DNA of 44,707 bases from CAUZSH01 sp963582935 (GTDB lineage: Bacteria > Pseudomonadota > Gammaproteobacteria > Francisellales > Francisellaceae): the NCBI GenBank assembly GCA_963582935.1, contig CAUZSH010000003.1, forward strand, positions 1 to 44,707. Reading direction: 5' to 3'. Both the position numbers and the translations under genes were made by a program. Positions within the stretch are counted from its first letter, which is position 1; each line of letters begins with the position of its first letter. Shown here piece after piece: positions 8,615 through 17,227 of this stretch. The notes beneath the pieces are model-generated. The model was not told where the DNA came from and searched no databases. It worked only from the letters and a program-made list of their open reading frames with translations.

Positions 8615-9816
8615 CTCGACATACTATTATTTCGCGCTTTGAAAACAAGGTATAAACCCACACCTGTTAAGGCAACCAGTATACACCCAAGCGTTAAGAT
8701 TGAAGCAGGCAACATAGGCGAAACAATAAGCCCCAAAAATATAACAAGATCAATAATCAAACCATAAATAGCGGTTGCTGAAGCTGAAAGAGATTTATCA
8801 AATATTTTAAATGCGGCACTTGATCCTGAAATCGCTGAAATTGAAGATGAAAATCCAAACAGCGTACAAGAAATAATCAAAATATAAATCGTAAAGTGTT
8901 CCGGGAAAATAAGCGCCAAGAAGACCAGTGTCACACTAAATGTATTCATAATTGAAAAAACAAAAACACTTTGCTCAAGGCTCATTAACTTTGCAAAAAA
9001 TGTCATATTGACTAAACGCCCAAGCACACCACAAATCACCATACTGAATGTCACCCAACCAAAAAAAACTGGGGTATAATTTAGGTGATCAATAATCACG
9101 AAAGGTAAGATCGTATAAAAAACAGCAATACCCGCCCAAGCAATTGCGGTAACATAGCAATAGATGAAAAAGTTCTGATTTGACAAAACTTTTTTATAAT
9201 TCGCAAATATCGCTTTTCTACGTGACATCTCCTCATTACGTTTAATAATTATACCCGTTTCTTTGAAAGTAAAAGCAATGCACAATAACGTAAAAATACA
9301 GATCACTAAAATAACATGGAAAACGGTTTCCCAACTGAAGTGATATACAATATAGCCGCCCAAAGCTGTTGCTATAGAGGGGGCAATATAGAAAGCCAGC
9401 GTCAGCCATTGCCAAACTTTGAGGAATTCTTCCCCTTTCAATAAATCATTTGGGATACTAATGGAAACAATATATATACCAGAACCGGCAATGCCTTGCA
9501 GTGCCCTACCAATATAAAATTGATAGATCCCTGTGGCAAATACACACAAAAATGTTCCAATAATTGCAATGATGATCAATCCAATAATACACTTTTTACG
9601 CCCATACAAGTCACTGATAATGCCCACTGGAATAGCTGTGAAAATTGCGGCAAGCACAAAAATGGTTAAAGATAATTGGATCGCGCTTGTGCTGGTATGA
9701 AAAAAATCTTGCAGGCTTGGAAATGAAGCAATATACATGTCGTATGATGAAGCATAAATACTAACCAAGAGAAGTGTATAGAAATAGATTTTAGGTTTGG
9801 TGTAGTAGGACTGCAT
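8611..9816 (-). CDS. MFS transporter, Bcr/CflA-like drug or metabolite efflux
   Basis: About 401 residues with twelve predicted membrane helices in two halves. The first-half signature GIISDLYGRKKCIIG matches the MFS loop 2-3 motif, and the ALQGIAGSGIYIVS segment resembles motif C of drug:proton antiporters in the Bcr/CflA group. Substrate is unknown. The ATG at 9816 is preferred to the TTG at 9828; neither has a clear ribosome binding site. It lies 81 bases downstream of hutI on the same strand, so it could be read through from the hut operon, but nothing ties it to histidine metabolism. Confidence 0.82.
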   Translation of the reverse strand: MQSYYTKPKIYFYTLLLVSIYASSYDMYIASFPSLQDFFHTSTSAIQLSLTIFVLAAIFTAIPVGIISDLYGRKKCIIGLIIIAIIGTFLCVFATGIYQFYIGRALQGIAGSGIYIVSISIPNDLLKGEEFLKVWQWLTLAFYIAPSIATALGGYIVYHFSWETVFHVILVICIFTLLCIAFTFKETGIIIKRNEEMSRRKAIFANYKKVLSNQNFFIYCYVTAIAWAGIAVFYTILPFVIIDHLNYTPVFFGWVTFSMVICGVLGRLVNMTFFAKLMSLEQSVFVFSIMNTFSVTLVFLALIFPEHFTIYILIISCTLFGFSSSISAISGSSAAFKIFDKSLSASATAIYGLIIDLVIFLGLIVSPMLPASILTLGCILVALTGVGLYLVFKARNNSMSS

Positions 9817-9897
9817 TTTGCTTAACAACGATACTTAATAATAAGGGTATATTAACGTCATTTATTCGGCTTGTAAATTATTCAAAACATCGAATCA

Positions 9898-11103
9898 CTA
9901 TCCAATTTTTATTACCTCCCCTGCTTTAATCACCCGCTCACAAAAATTCATTGTGGGATTATAAACAATATCATTGATATTATCGGTGCGCCATAAAATA
10001 AGATCTGCTTGTTTTCCAACCTCTATACTGCCAACTTTATCCGCGATATCTAATGCCTTAGCCGCATTAATCGTCACCCCTTTAAAAGCATCTTGAATAC
10101 TTAAGCCAAAAAAAACACAGGCCATATTCATCATTAGTGGCAATGTTAAGAAGGGTGAAGAGCCAGGGTTGGCATCGGTGGCAATGGCTATAGGAACAGC
10201 ATTAGATTTCAGTGCGTCCATGGGTGGTAATTGTGTCTCTTTTAAAAAATAAAAGGCGCCAGGCAACAAAACCGCAACCGTATTATGCTCTGCCAATATC
10301 GCACAATCATCTGCTGCTAAAAATTCTAAATGATCAACGGAGTTGGCACCATATTTAGCAGCCAAGACAGAACCTTTTTGGTCGGTGAGTTGTTCCGCAT
10401 GCAACTTAAGGTGAAATCCAAGTTTTTTTGCTGCTTTAAATAACCGTTCAACCTGAGACCTATTAAAAGCAATGCTTTCACAAAATGCATCCACAAACTT
10501 TGCCAAGTTTTCTTTTGCAATAACGGGAAGTACGGTTGAAATCACATAATCAACATAACCATCTGCATTATTTTCATATTCTTTAGGTATGGCATGCACA
10601 CCTAAAAAAGTAGGGACCACTGAAATGGGTAAAATATTTTCTAACGACTTCGCAACTTGAAGCATTTTGACTTCGGTATGTAAATCTAAACCATAACCAG
10701 ACTTAATTTCAACGGTGGTTGTGCCATGATTAAACATCATCTGTGCACGCTCTTTGGCTGATTTTGTAAGTGCCTCGGCACTGGCTTTTCTTGTTGCTGC
10801 CACTGTCGAAACGATTCCGCCACCTTGTGCCGCTATCTCAGCATAAGAGACACCCTCTAAACGCATTGCAAACTCATCGGCTCGGCTTCCTGCATACACA
10901 AGATGAGTATGGCAGTCGATTAAGCCTGGGGTTAATAGTTGACCCCTACCGTCTAGGGAGTTTGTTGCTGTTTCTGACCCTTTTTGGGTAAATATTTTGG
11001 CAATAACACCTTTAGATATAGCAATGGTCGCACATTCCAATATATTATTCTGATCGTCACATGTCATTACTTTTACATTTTCTATTAGAAGATCATAATG
11101 CAT
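9898..11103 (-). CDS. hutI: Imidazolonepropionase HutI
   Basis: HutI hydrolyses 4-imidazolone-5-propionate to N-formimino-L-glutamate, the third step of histidine breakdown. This amidohydrolase-fold protein has about 401 residues and shows the metal-binding DCHTHLVYAGSRADEF motif, the QGGGIVSTVAATR substrate loop, KSGYGLD, the HAEQ metal site and the ATDANPGS catalytic aspartate region. Two consecutive ATGs are possible; the second (11103) stands 6 bases after GGAG and is chosen. hutH ends 9 bases upstream, so translation is probably coupled. Confidence 0.96.
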   Translation of the reverse strand: MHYDLLIENVKVMTCDDQNNILECATIAISKGVIAKIFTQKGSETATNSLDGRGQLLTPGLIDCHTHLVYAGSRADEFAMRLEGVSYAEIAAQGGGIVSTVAATRKASAEALTKSAKERAQMMFNHGTTTVEIKSGYGLDLHTEVKMLQVAKSLENILPISVVPTFLGVHAIPKEYENNADGYVDYVISTVLPVIAKENLAKFVDAFCESIAFNRSQVERLFKAAKKLGFHLKLHAEQLTDQKGSVLAAKYGANSVDHLEFLAADDCAILAEHNTVAVLLPGAFYFLKETQLPPMDALKSNAVPIAIATDANPGSSPFLTLPLMMNMACVFFGLSIQDAFKGVTINAAKALDIADKVGSIEVGKQADLILWRTDNINDIVYNPTMNFCERVIKAGEVIKIG

Positions 11104-11112
11104 CATAGGCTC

Positions 11113-12633
11113 CTAATAACAGAATAAGGCATCGCGCACAGATCCGTAGTATTTGGGAGCTATGATTGCCTCTCTTGCTTCATTGATATCGTGAGCAAAG
11201 TAACGGTCTTCTTTGTAATATGGAACGTGAGCTCTAACCATTGCCATCTGTTTTTGTAATACTTCAGAAGTTTTTAATGGCGCTCTAAAATCAAGTCCTT
11301 GGCAAGCTGCTAAAGTTTCAATGGTGAGAATATTTAAGACATTATCAGCAATCTTAATTAATTTTACAGCCGCAAAAGTCGCCATGCTCACATGATCTTC
11401 TTGGTTCGCTGAGGTGGGCAAGCTATCCACTGACGCTGGATGTGCTAAGGTTTTATTTTCACTGGCTAATGCCGAGGCAGTTACATGCGCCAACATAAAT
11501 CCTGAGTTTAACCCTGGATTTTCCACCAAAAATGGCGGCAAGCCACTCAAAGATTTATCAATCAATAAGGAAATTCTACGCTCAGAAATAGCGCCAATTT
11601 CAGAACAGGTAATCGAAATCAAATCCGCACTAATTGCGGTCATCTCGGCATGAAAATTACCACCCGAAACGATTTCACCTATATCAGGGCAAATTAACGG
11701 ATTATCTGAAACACCGTTGGCTTCATTAATCAAATTTTCCTGGGCGTTTTTTAAATAAGTGAGTACCGCACCCATGACTTGTGGCTGACAACGTATCGAA
11801 TAGGGATCTTGTACACGTGGACATTCATGGTGACTTTCTAATACCTCACTGCCTTTCAATAAGCTACTCATAAAATCAGAAAAAATAATTTGATCTTTAG
11901 CATTTTTCGCTTTATTAATGAAAGCTTTAAAGGGTTTTAGACTACCTGATGTCGCATCCAAACTCAACGCGCCTGCAATCGTTGCAATGGCAAAGTTGCG
12001 CTGCGTTTTCATCAAACCAATTAAGGCAATAGCCGTAGAAACTTGCGTGCCATTGAGTAGTGCCAACCCTTCTTTTTCAACCAGCTCAATTGGGGAAATT
12101 TTTGCCAATGCCAAAGCCTCTTTAGCGGGAAGTCGCTGACCTTGATAACTTGCTTCACCTTCGCCAATGATCACCATGGCCATGTGTGCTAATGGTGCCA
12201 AATCTCCTGATGCCCCAACAGACCCTTGTTCTGGAATGATCGGATAAACCCCTGCATTGTAGAGCGCAATTAATGTATCTAATAAACGCTTAGAGATTCC
12301 AGAGTACCCTAATGACAAACTATTAATTTTAAGTAACATGATTAATTGTACAATTTCATCGTCCAATGGTGTCCCAACCCCTGCGGCATGAGATAATACG
12401 ATTCTTCTTTGCAAATCTTTTAATTCTTCTTTTTCAATTTTTTGGCTTGCCAACAAACCAAAGCCTGTATTAATACCATAAACACTTTTATCTTCTCGAA
12501 TGACATCTTGTACAATTTGATAAGATCGCTCAACATTAACATAAGCGCTCTCAATTAATCTTATTTCTTGCTTTGAATTTAATAAATCACAAATATCTTT
12601 AATTTCAAGCTGACCTGGAACTAATTCAAACAT
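11113..12633 (-). CDS. hutH: Histidine ammonia-lyase HutH
   Basis: HutH removes ammonia from L-histidine to give urocanate. The self-formed MIO cofactor comes from the A-S-G triplet in GSVGASGDLAPLAHMAM, seen here near residues 141-143. Other family marks are YGINTGFG near residue 55, QDPYSIRCQPQVMGA and the SDNPL segment. At 506 residues it is full length. The ATG at 12633 is preferred: AAAGGG lies 8 bases upstream and the codon begins one base after the hutU stop. The alternative GTG at 12642 overlaps hutU. It is the fourth gene of the hut operon. Confidence 0.97.
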   Translation of the reverse strand: MFELVPGQLEIKDICDLLNSKQEIRLIESAYVNVERSYQIVQDVIREDKSVYGINTGFGLLASQKIEKEELKDLQRRIVLSHAAGVGTPLDDEIVQLIMLLKINSLSLGYSGISKRLLDTLIALYNAGVYPIIPEQGSVGASGDLAPLAHMAMVIIGEGEASYQGQRLPAKEALALAKISPIELVEKEGLALLNGTQVSTAIALIGLMKTQRNFAIATIAGALSLDATSGSLKPFKAFINKAKNAKDQIIFSDFMSSLLKGSEVLESHHECPRVQDPYSIRCQPQVMGAVLTYLKNAQENLINEANGVSDNPLICPDIGEIVSGGNFHAEMTAISADLISITCSEIGAISERRISLLIDKSLSGLPPFLVENPGLNSGFMLAHVTASALASENKTLAHPASVDSLPTSANQEDHVSMATFAAVKLIKIADNVLNILTIETLAACQGLDFRAPLKTSEVLQKQMAMVRAHVPYYKEDRYFAHDINEAREAIIAPKYYGSVRDALFCY

Positions 12634-12634
12634 T

Positions 12635-14290
12635 TCATTCACCCTTTATCATTGGCAGATTTAAGCCTTTTTCTTTTGCGCATTCAATGGCGGATTCATA
12701 GCCTGCATCTGCATGACGCATCACACCTGTTGCAGGATCATTGGTCAAAACTCTTTTCAGTCTTACCGCAGCCTCATCTGTACCATCCGCCACAATGACC
12801 ACACCTGCATGTTGGGAAAATCCCATACCTACGCCACCACCATGATGAATGCTGACCCAAGTTGCACCACTGGCTGTATTTAATAGTGCATTTAATAATG
12901 GCCAATCGGACACCGCATCTGATCCATCTTTCATAGACTCTGTTTCTCGATTAGGGCTTGCCACGGAGCCTGAATCTAAATGATCTCGGCCAATCACAAT
13001 CGGAGCTTTTAATTCGCCATTTTTGACCATTTCATTAAATGCCAATCCCAGCTTAGCCCGATCACCTAATCCTACCCAGCAAATCCTTGAAGGAAGACCT
13101 TGCACACTAATCCTTTCTCGTGCCATATCTAGCCAATTATGTAAGTGTTTGTTGTCTGGCAATAGCTCTTTAATTTTTTGATCCGTTTTATAAATATCCT
13201 CAGGGTCTCCAGACAGTGCGACCCATCTAAATGGTCCAACACCCCGACAAAATAATGGTCGAATATATGCTGGCACAAACCCTGGAAAATCAAAGGCATT
13301 TTTAACTCCCTCGCCCAGAGCCTCTTGACGAATATTATTGCCATAGTCAAAAGTTGGAATACCTTGTGCATCAAACTCAAGCATCGCTTTTACATGCACA
13401 GCCATAGATTCTTTTGCCTTTTTAATCACTAATTGTGGATTATTTTTGCGCTCCAGCTTGGCTTGTTCCATCGTCCAACCAATAGGTAAATAACCATTTA
13501 ATGGATCATGAGCACTGGTTTGATCTGTGACCGCATCTGGTTTAATGCCTTTTTTCAACATTTCCGGTAAGATTTCAGCCGCATTACCAAGCAAGCCAAC
13601 AGAGATGACTTTTTTCTCTTTGATCGCTTGATGAATCATCGCCATTGCCTCATCCAAGCTTTTCGCTTTATAGTCTACGTAACGTGTGCGAATTCTAAAA
13701 TCAATGCGCGTTTCATCGCACTCAATAGCAAGCATACATGCACCAGCCATCACAGAAGCCAAAGGCTGTGCCCCACCCATGCCACCAAGACCTGCTGTTA
13801 ATATCCACTTACCGCTTAGATCACCGTTATAACTTTGGCGCCCCATCTCAACAAAAGTCTCATAAGTACCCTGAACAATCCCCTGAGAACCTATATAAAT
13901 CCATGAGCCCGCTGTCATTTGACCATACATCATCAAACCTTTTTTATCCAGCTCATGAAAGTGGTCCCAATTAGCCCAATATGGCACAAGATTAGAGTTT
14001 GCAATCAATACTCGTGGTGCATCTTTGTGTGTTTTAAAAATACCGACGGGTTTACCTGACTGCACCAGCAAGGTCTCATCATCTTCTAAATCTTTTAGCG
14101 AACGTATAATCTGATCATAGCATTCCCAATTCCTAGCCGCTTTTCCAATCCCACCATAAACAACTAATTCATCTGGGTTCTCAGCAACGTCAGGATGTAA
14201 ATTATTCATCAACATACGAAGTGCTGCCTCAGTTAACCATGACTTCGCGTTAAGCTTTGTGCCTGTTGGGGCAATAATATTTTTATGCAT
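12635..14290 (-). CDS. hutU: Urocanate hydratase HutU
   Basis: HutU adds water to urocanate to give imidazolonepropionate, using tightly bound NAD+. The 551-residue protein contains the opening IIAPTGTKLNAKSWLTEAA, the GGMGGAQPLA nucleotide-binding motif, the HDPLNGYLP and CRGVGPFRWVALSGDP segments and the GRDHLDSGSVASPNRET block, all typical of the family. The ATG at 14290 is chosen because GGGAG precedes it by 6 bases. An upstream in-frame start at 14347 would add a non-homologous leader overlapping the permease gene. The stop codon lies one base from the hutH start. Confidence 0.97.
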   Translation of the reverse strand: MHKNIIAPTGTKLNAKSWLTEAALRMLMNNLHPDVAENPDELVVYGGIGKAARNWECYDQIIRSLKDLEDDETLLVQSGKPVGIFKTHKDAPRVLIANSNLVPYWANWDHFHELDKKGLMMYGQMTAGSWIYIGSQGIVQGTYETFVEMGRQSYNGDLSGKWILTAGLGGMGGAQPLASVMAGACMLAIECDETRIDFRIRTRYVDYKAKSLDEAMAMIHQAIKEKKVISVGLLGNAAEILPEMLKKGIKPDAVTDQTSAHDPLNGYLPIGWTMEQAKLERKNNPQLVIKKAKESMAVHVKAMLEFDAQGIPTFDYGNNIRQEALGEGVKNAFDFPGFVPAYIRPLFCRGVGPFRWVALSGDPEDIYKTDQKIKELLPDNKHLHNWLDMARERISVQGLPSRICWVGLGDRAKLGLAFNEMVKNGELKAPIVIGRDHLDSGSVASPNRETESMKDGSDAVSDWPLLNALLNTASGATWVSIHHGGGVGMGFSQHAGVVIVADGTDEAAVRLKRVLTNDPATGVMRHADAGYESAIECAKEKGLNLPMIKGE

Positions 14291-14324
14291 TTTTTTCTCC
14301 CATCTAACCTTTATTAAATAAAAC

Positions 14325-15773
14325 CTATCCTTTTGATAAATCACCAAGAGAAAGGTCTTTTAAAGCCACTAATTTCGTTTTTTTAATCACTTTATACACC
14401 AGCATTAAAATGAAGAAAAGCACCACACCACAATAGGTTGCCACAAACCCTCCAAAAGATGCCTGATTTTCCACAATCGCCATCACCTGTTGCCCCACCA
14501 TAATTATCACAATGATCGTCATTGCGCATAAAGGTGCAAAAGGAAACCAACGAGCTTTATAAGGCAATTCATTTAAGTTTTTTCCTTGAACCATATAAGC
14601 CTTCCGAAATCTATAATGACTTAAACAAATTCCAAACCAGGCAATATATCCTGCCAAGCTGATGATATTCACCAACCAGCTAAAAATCAAACCACTGTCA
14701 AAGACAGAGGCAATAATTAATAACACACACACCGCTGCGGTAACAACCACCCCAACAACAGGAACGCCATGCACATTAATTTGCTGTAAAGATTTCGGTG
14801 CTTCTTTTACCTTTCCCATATGCCATAAAACACGTGAAGCCGTATACATGCTGGCATTCGCTGCGGAAATAATGGCAGTAATCACCACCAAATTCATTAT
14901 AGATGCCGCATATTTTATGCCCGCACTCTCAAATACCATCGTAAAAGGGCTACTCGCCACACTAGAGTTAACGTTAACCAATTGGGGACTGGTGTAAGGA
15001 ATCAAAAAACTAATCACTGCAATCGCAAGCACATAAAAAATCATGATTCTCCAAAAAACACTTTTAATCGCTGTTGGGATACTCTTACGAGGGTTTTCTG
15101 TTTCTCCCACAGCAATGCCAATCAGCTCCGTTCCTTGAAAGGAATAGCCTGCAATCAAAAAGACACTAAAGAAGCCAAAAAGGCCCGCATGAAAAGGCGC
15201 GTCACCTAAAGTGATATTCTTAAAGCCTACATCTCCTTGTGCGCCGACAAGTCCCACAATCATCAAAGACCCCACAATGATAAAAATAATCACCGCTGAA
15301 ATTTTCACGAATGCCATCCAATACTCTACTTCACCATAGAGTCTCACTGCCGCCAAATTAATCACTAAGATCAAACAAAAAAACAGGACCGTCCAAATCC
15401 AGACATCCACATGCGGAAACCAGAACTGCATCACAAACCCTGCGGCAATCACTTCAGATGCCAGCACTAACACCCAGTTAAACCAATAGTTCCAACTCAT
15501 TGCAAAGCCAAAAGATTTATCCACATATTTTGCGGAATATTCACAAAATGAACCTGTTGTTGGGGAGTGTGCCGACATTTCCCCTAGGCTTGTCATTAAA
15601 AAATAGACAATAAAAGCCACGAGGATATACCCAAACATTGCACCGCCTGGACCTCCATCATGAATCGCACCTCCACTAGCTAATAGCAGCCCAGTCCCTA
15701 TCGTGCCTCCCAGTGTCATCATAATGAGATGACGAGGTCTTAAATTCCTTTTAAGTTGATGCTTAATAATCAT
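14325..15773 (-). CDS. Amino acid permease, APC superfamily, probable histidine transporter
   Basis: This 482-residue protein has twelve predicted membrane helices and the amino acid transporter family consensus: LIMMTLGGTIGTGLLLASG in helix 1, SLGEMSAHSPTTGSFCEYS, and the EVIAAG segment. It belongs with the LysP/AroP/proline-specific group of proton-coupled permeases. Its place between hutG and hutU, overlapping hutG by 11 bases, makes histidine (or urocanate) uptake the obvious inferred role, so it is a HutT candidate. Substrate specificity is not readable from sequence. The gap to hutU is 34 bases. Confidence 0.9.
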   Translation of the reverse strand: MIIKHQLKRNLRPRHLIMMTLGGTIGTGLLLASGGAIHDGGPGGAMFGYILVAFIVYFLMTSLGEMSAHSPTTGSFCEYSAKYVDKSFGFAMSWNYWFNWVLVLASEVIAAGFVMQFWFPHVDVWIWTVLFFCLILVINLAAVRLYGEVEYWMAFVKISAVIIFIIVGSLMIVGLVGAQGDVGFKNITLGDAPFHAGLFGFFSVFLIAGYSFQGTELIGIAVGETENPRKSIPTAIKSVFWRIMIFYVLAIAVISFLIPYTSPQLVNVNSSVASSPFTMVFESAGIKYAASIMNLVVITAIISAANASMYTASRVLWHMGKVKEAPKSLQQINVHGVPVVGVVVTAAVCVLLIIASVFDSGLIFSWLVNIISLAGYIAWFGICLSHYRFRKAYMVQGKNLNELPYKARWFPFAPLCAMTIIVIIMVGQQVMAIVENQASFGGFVATYCGVVLFFILMLVYKVIKKTKLVALKDLSLGDLSKG

Positions 15774-16740
15774 GTAAGTACTCCATTAATAAACAGCTAG
15801 CCAATTTTGCTGTCTGTTTATTCACATCGTGTTTAGGTGAGAGCTCAACAATATCCAAACTCACTACTTTTTTACTTGCTTTTAATAGACGCAAAGCATT
15901 AATCACATATTGCGCTTCAATCCCTAAAGGTTGTGGTGCGCTTACCCCAGGCGCAATACTTGCTCTAAACACATCCAAACAGACGGTCACATAAATTTTT
16001 TCATGCTGCTGTATCACCTTTTCAATAAAGGTTAGATCTGAAGGATGATTATTAATCCTTTCAGCTAAGTGGTATTCAACCTTATTCTGATCCGCATAGG
16101 CAAATAGGCTGCTCGTGTTTGCAAAAGGTTGGATTCCAGCACAGTAATAATGAAAAGATTGATTATTCTGCTCCAACAGAGCATTGGCTTGAAAAAATGG
16201 TGTTCCTGAGTTCCCATACTTGCCATCCACTAAAGGCCGTAAATCAAAATGCGCATCAAAATTTAAAATCGCAACAGGCTCCTTACCAAAATATTGATGG
16301 ATGCCTTGATAATGCCCCCAAGCTGTTTCATGTCCGCCACCAATAACAACAGGCATCAATCTCAATGATAGTATCTGATTGACTCTTTTTTTCAGTTCAG
16401 TCTGTGCCGCCTCCAAATCCCCCTCAAGACAAGAGACATTCCCCGCATCATAAAAATTAAAATCTGTATGTACTGGCATTTTTGCAAAACACTTTCTAAA
16501 TGCCATGGGTCCTTCTGCCGCACCAGGGTTACCAAGATTTCTTTTAACGCCTTCATCAGATTGAAAACCTAACAAAGCATAACCAGAATCTGAAAATGCA
16601 CTCGTGTTTTTAGATAAATCTAATACTTTAACTTGTTGATACAAGTATTCTCCTAATAAAGCATCCGCTCGACCAGACCAAACAGATGGCTTAAGCACTG
16701 GGGAATACAGCAGTTTAGCATCGTTATTAAGTATATCCAT
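15763..16740 (-). CDS. hutG: Formimidoylglutamase HutG (arginase family)
   Basis: HutG hydrolyses N-formimino-L-glutamate to glutamate and formamide, the one-enzyme ending of the hut pathway. The 325-residue protein has the arginase/ureohydrolase metal sites: the GGGHETAWGHY histidine, the NFDAHFDLRP aspartate/histidine cluster and the CLDVFRASIAPGVSAP segment; the form of this last segment is characteristic of HutG rather than of arginase or agmatinase. AGGAG lies 5 bases before the ATG. It is the first gene of the hut operon, and the 142 bases upstream should hold the operon promoter. No hutC repressor gene or convincing HutC operator is present in the window. Confidence 0.95.
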   Translation of the reverse strand: MDILNNDAKLLYSPVLKPSVWSGRADALLGEYLYQQVKVLDLSKNTSAFSDSGYALLGFQSDEGVKRNLGNPGAAEGPMAFRKCFAKMPVHTDFNFYDAGNVSCLEGDLEAAQTELKKRVNQILSLRLMPVVIGGGHETAWGHYQGIHQYFGKEPVAILNFDAHFDLRPLVDGKYGNSGTPFFQANALLEQNNQSFHYYCAGIQPFANTSSLFAYADQNKVEYHLAERINNHPSDLTFIEKVIQQHEKIYVTVCLDVFRASIAPGVSAPQPLGIEAQYVINALRLLKASKKVVSLDIVELSPKHDVNKQTAKLASCLLMEYLHDY

Positions 16741-16882
16741 TTAAACTCCTAAATATTATTAGAACTCAATCTTTCCATGCTTTTCGCCATACGTAAATGT
16801 AAATAATAGGAAATGATTTGAGCAGTGTATGTTAAATTAGTATCATTTGTCCTTTACTTAAAATGTAATTCCGTTATACATT

Positions 16883-17224
16883 TTATTCAAAACACCCTGC
16901 CAGCCATTCTAACTTCTTTCCCGTAATTGCCACCACATCAAAGCGACACTCAAAAGACTCAAATTCGGGGTGTTTAAGTAAGAAATACTGTGCTGTTTTA
17001 ATAATTTTACGTTGTTTTTGATAGCTCACCATTTCAGCTGCTGAGCCAAAAATTGCTGATTTACGGTATTTCACCTCGATAAAGACCAACACACGAGCTT
17101 TCAGTGCAACAATATCAATCTCACCCATCTTGCAATAAAGATTGCGCGCAAGAATTTGCCCACCTTTTTTTATAATCAGGTTCGCAACTACATTTTCAAC
17201 CTCGTTGCCTCTTTGTCGGCTCAC
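16883..17224 (-). CDS. yraN: YraN family protein (UPF0102)
   Basis: At 113 residues this is a typical YraN. It contains the Holliday-junction-resolvase-like nuclease core: N-terminal RQRGNEVENVVANLI, then GEIDIVALKARVLVFIEVKYRK with the conserved GEID...EVK active-site pattern, and the C-terminal ECRFDVVAI block. Its cellular substrate is not established. Translation appears to begin at a GTG only one codon after the prlC stop and in the same frame (TAA GGC GTG), so expression almost certainly depends on ribosomes finishing prlC. Confidence 0.9.
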   Translation of the reverse strand: MSRQRGNEVENVVANLIIKKGGQILARNLYCKMGEIDIVALKARVLVFIEVKYRKSAIFGSAAEMVSYQKQRKIIKTAQYFLLKHPEFESFECRFDVVAITGKKLEWLAGCFE

Positions 17225-17227
17225 GCC

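Noticed and set aside
16741..16882. Search for a HutC operator or catabolite-control site upstream of hutG.
   Set aside because: No convincing TGTA-N2-TACA or TGTGA-N6-TCACA symmetry was found, and -35/-10 matches are weak.
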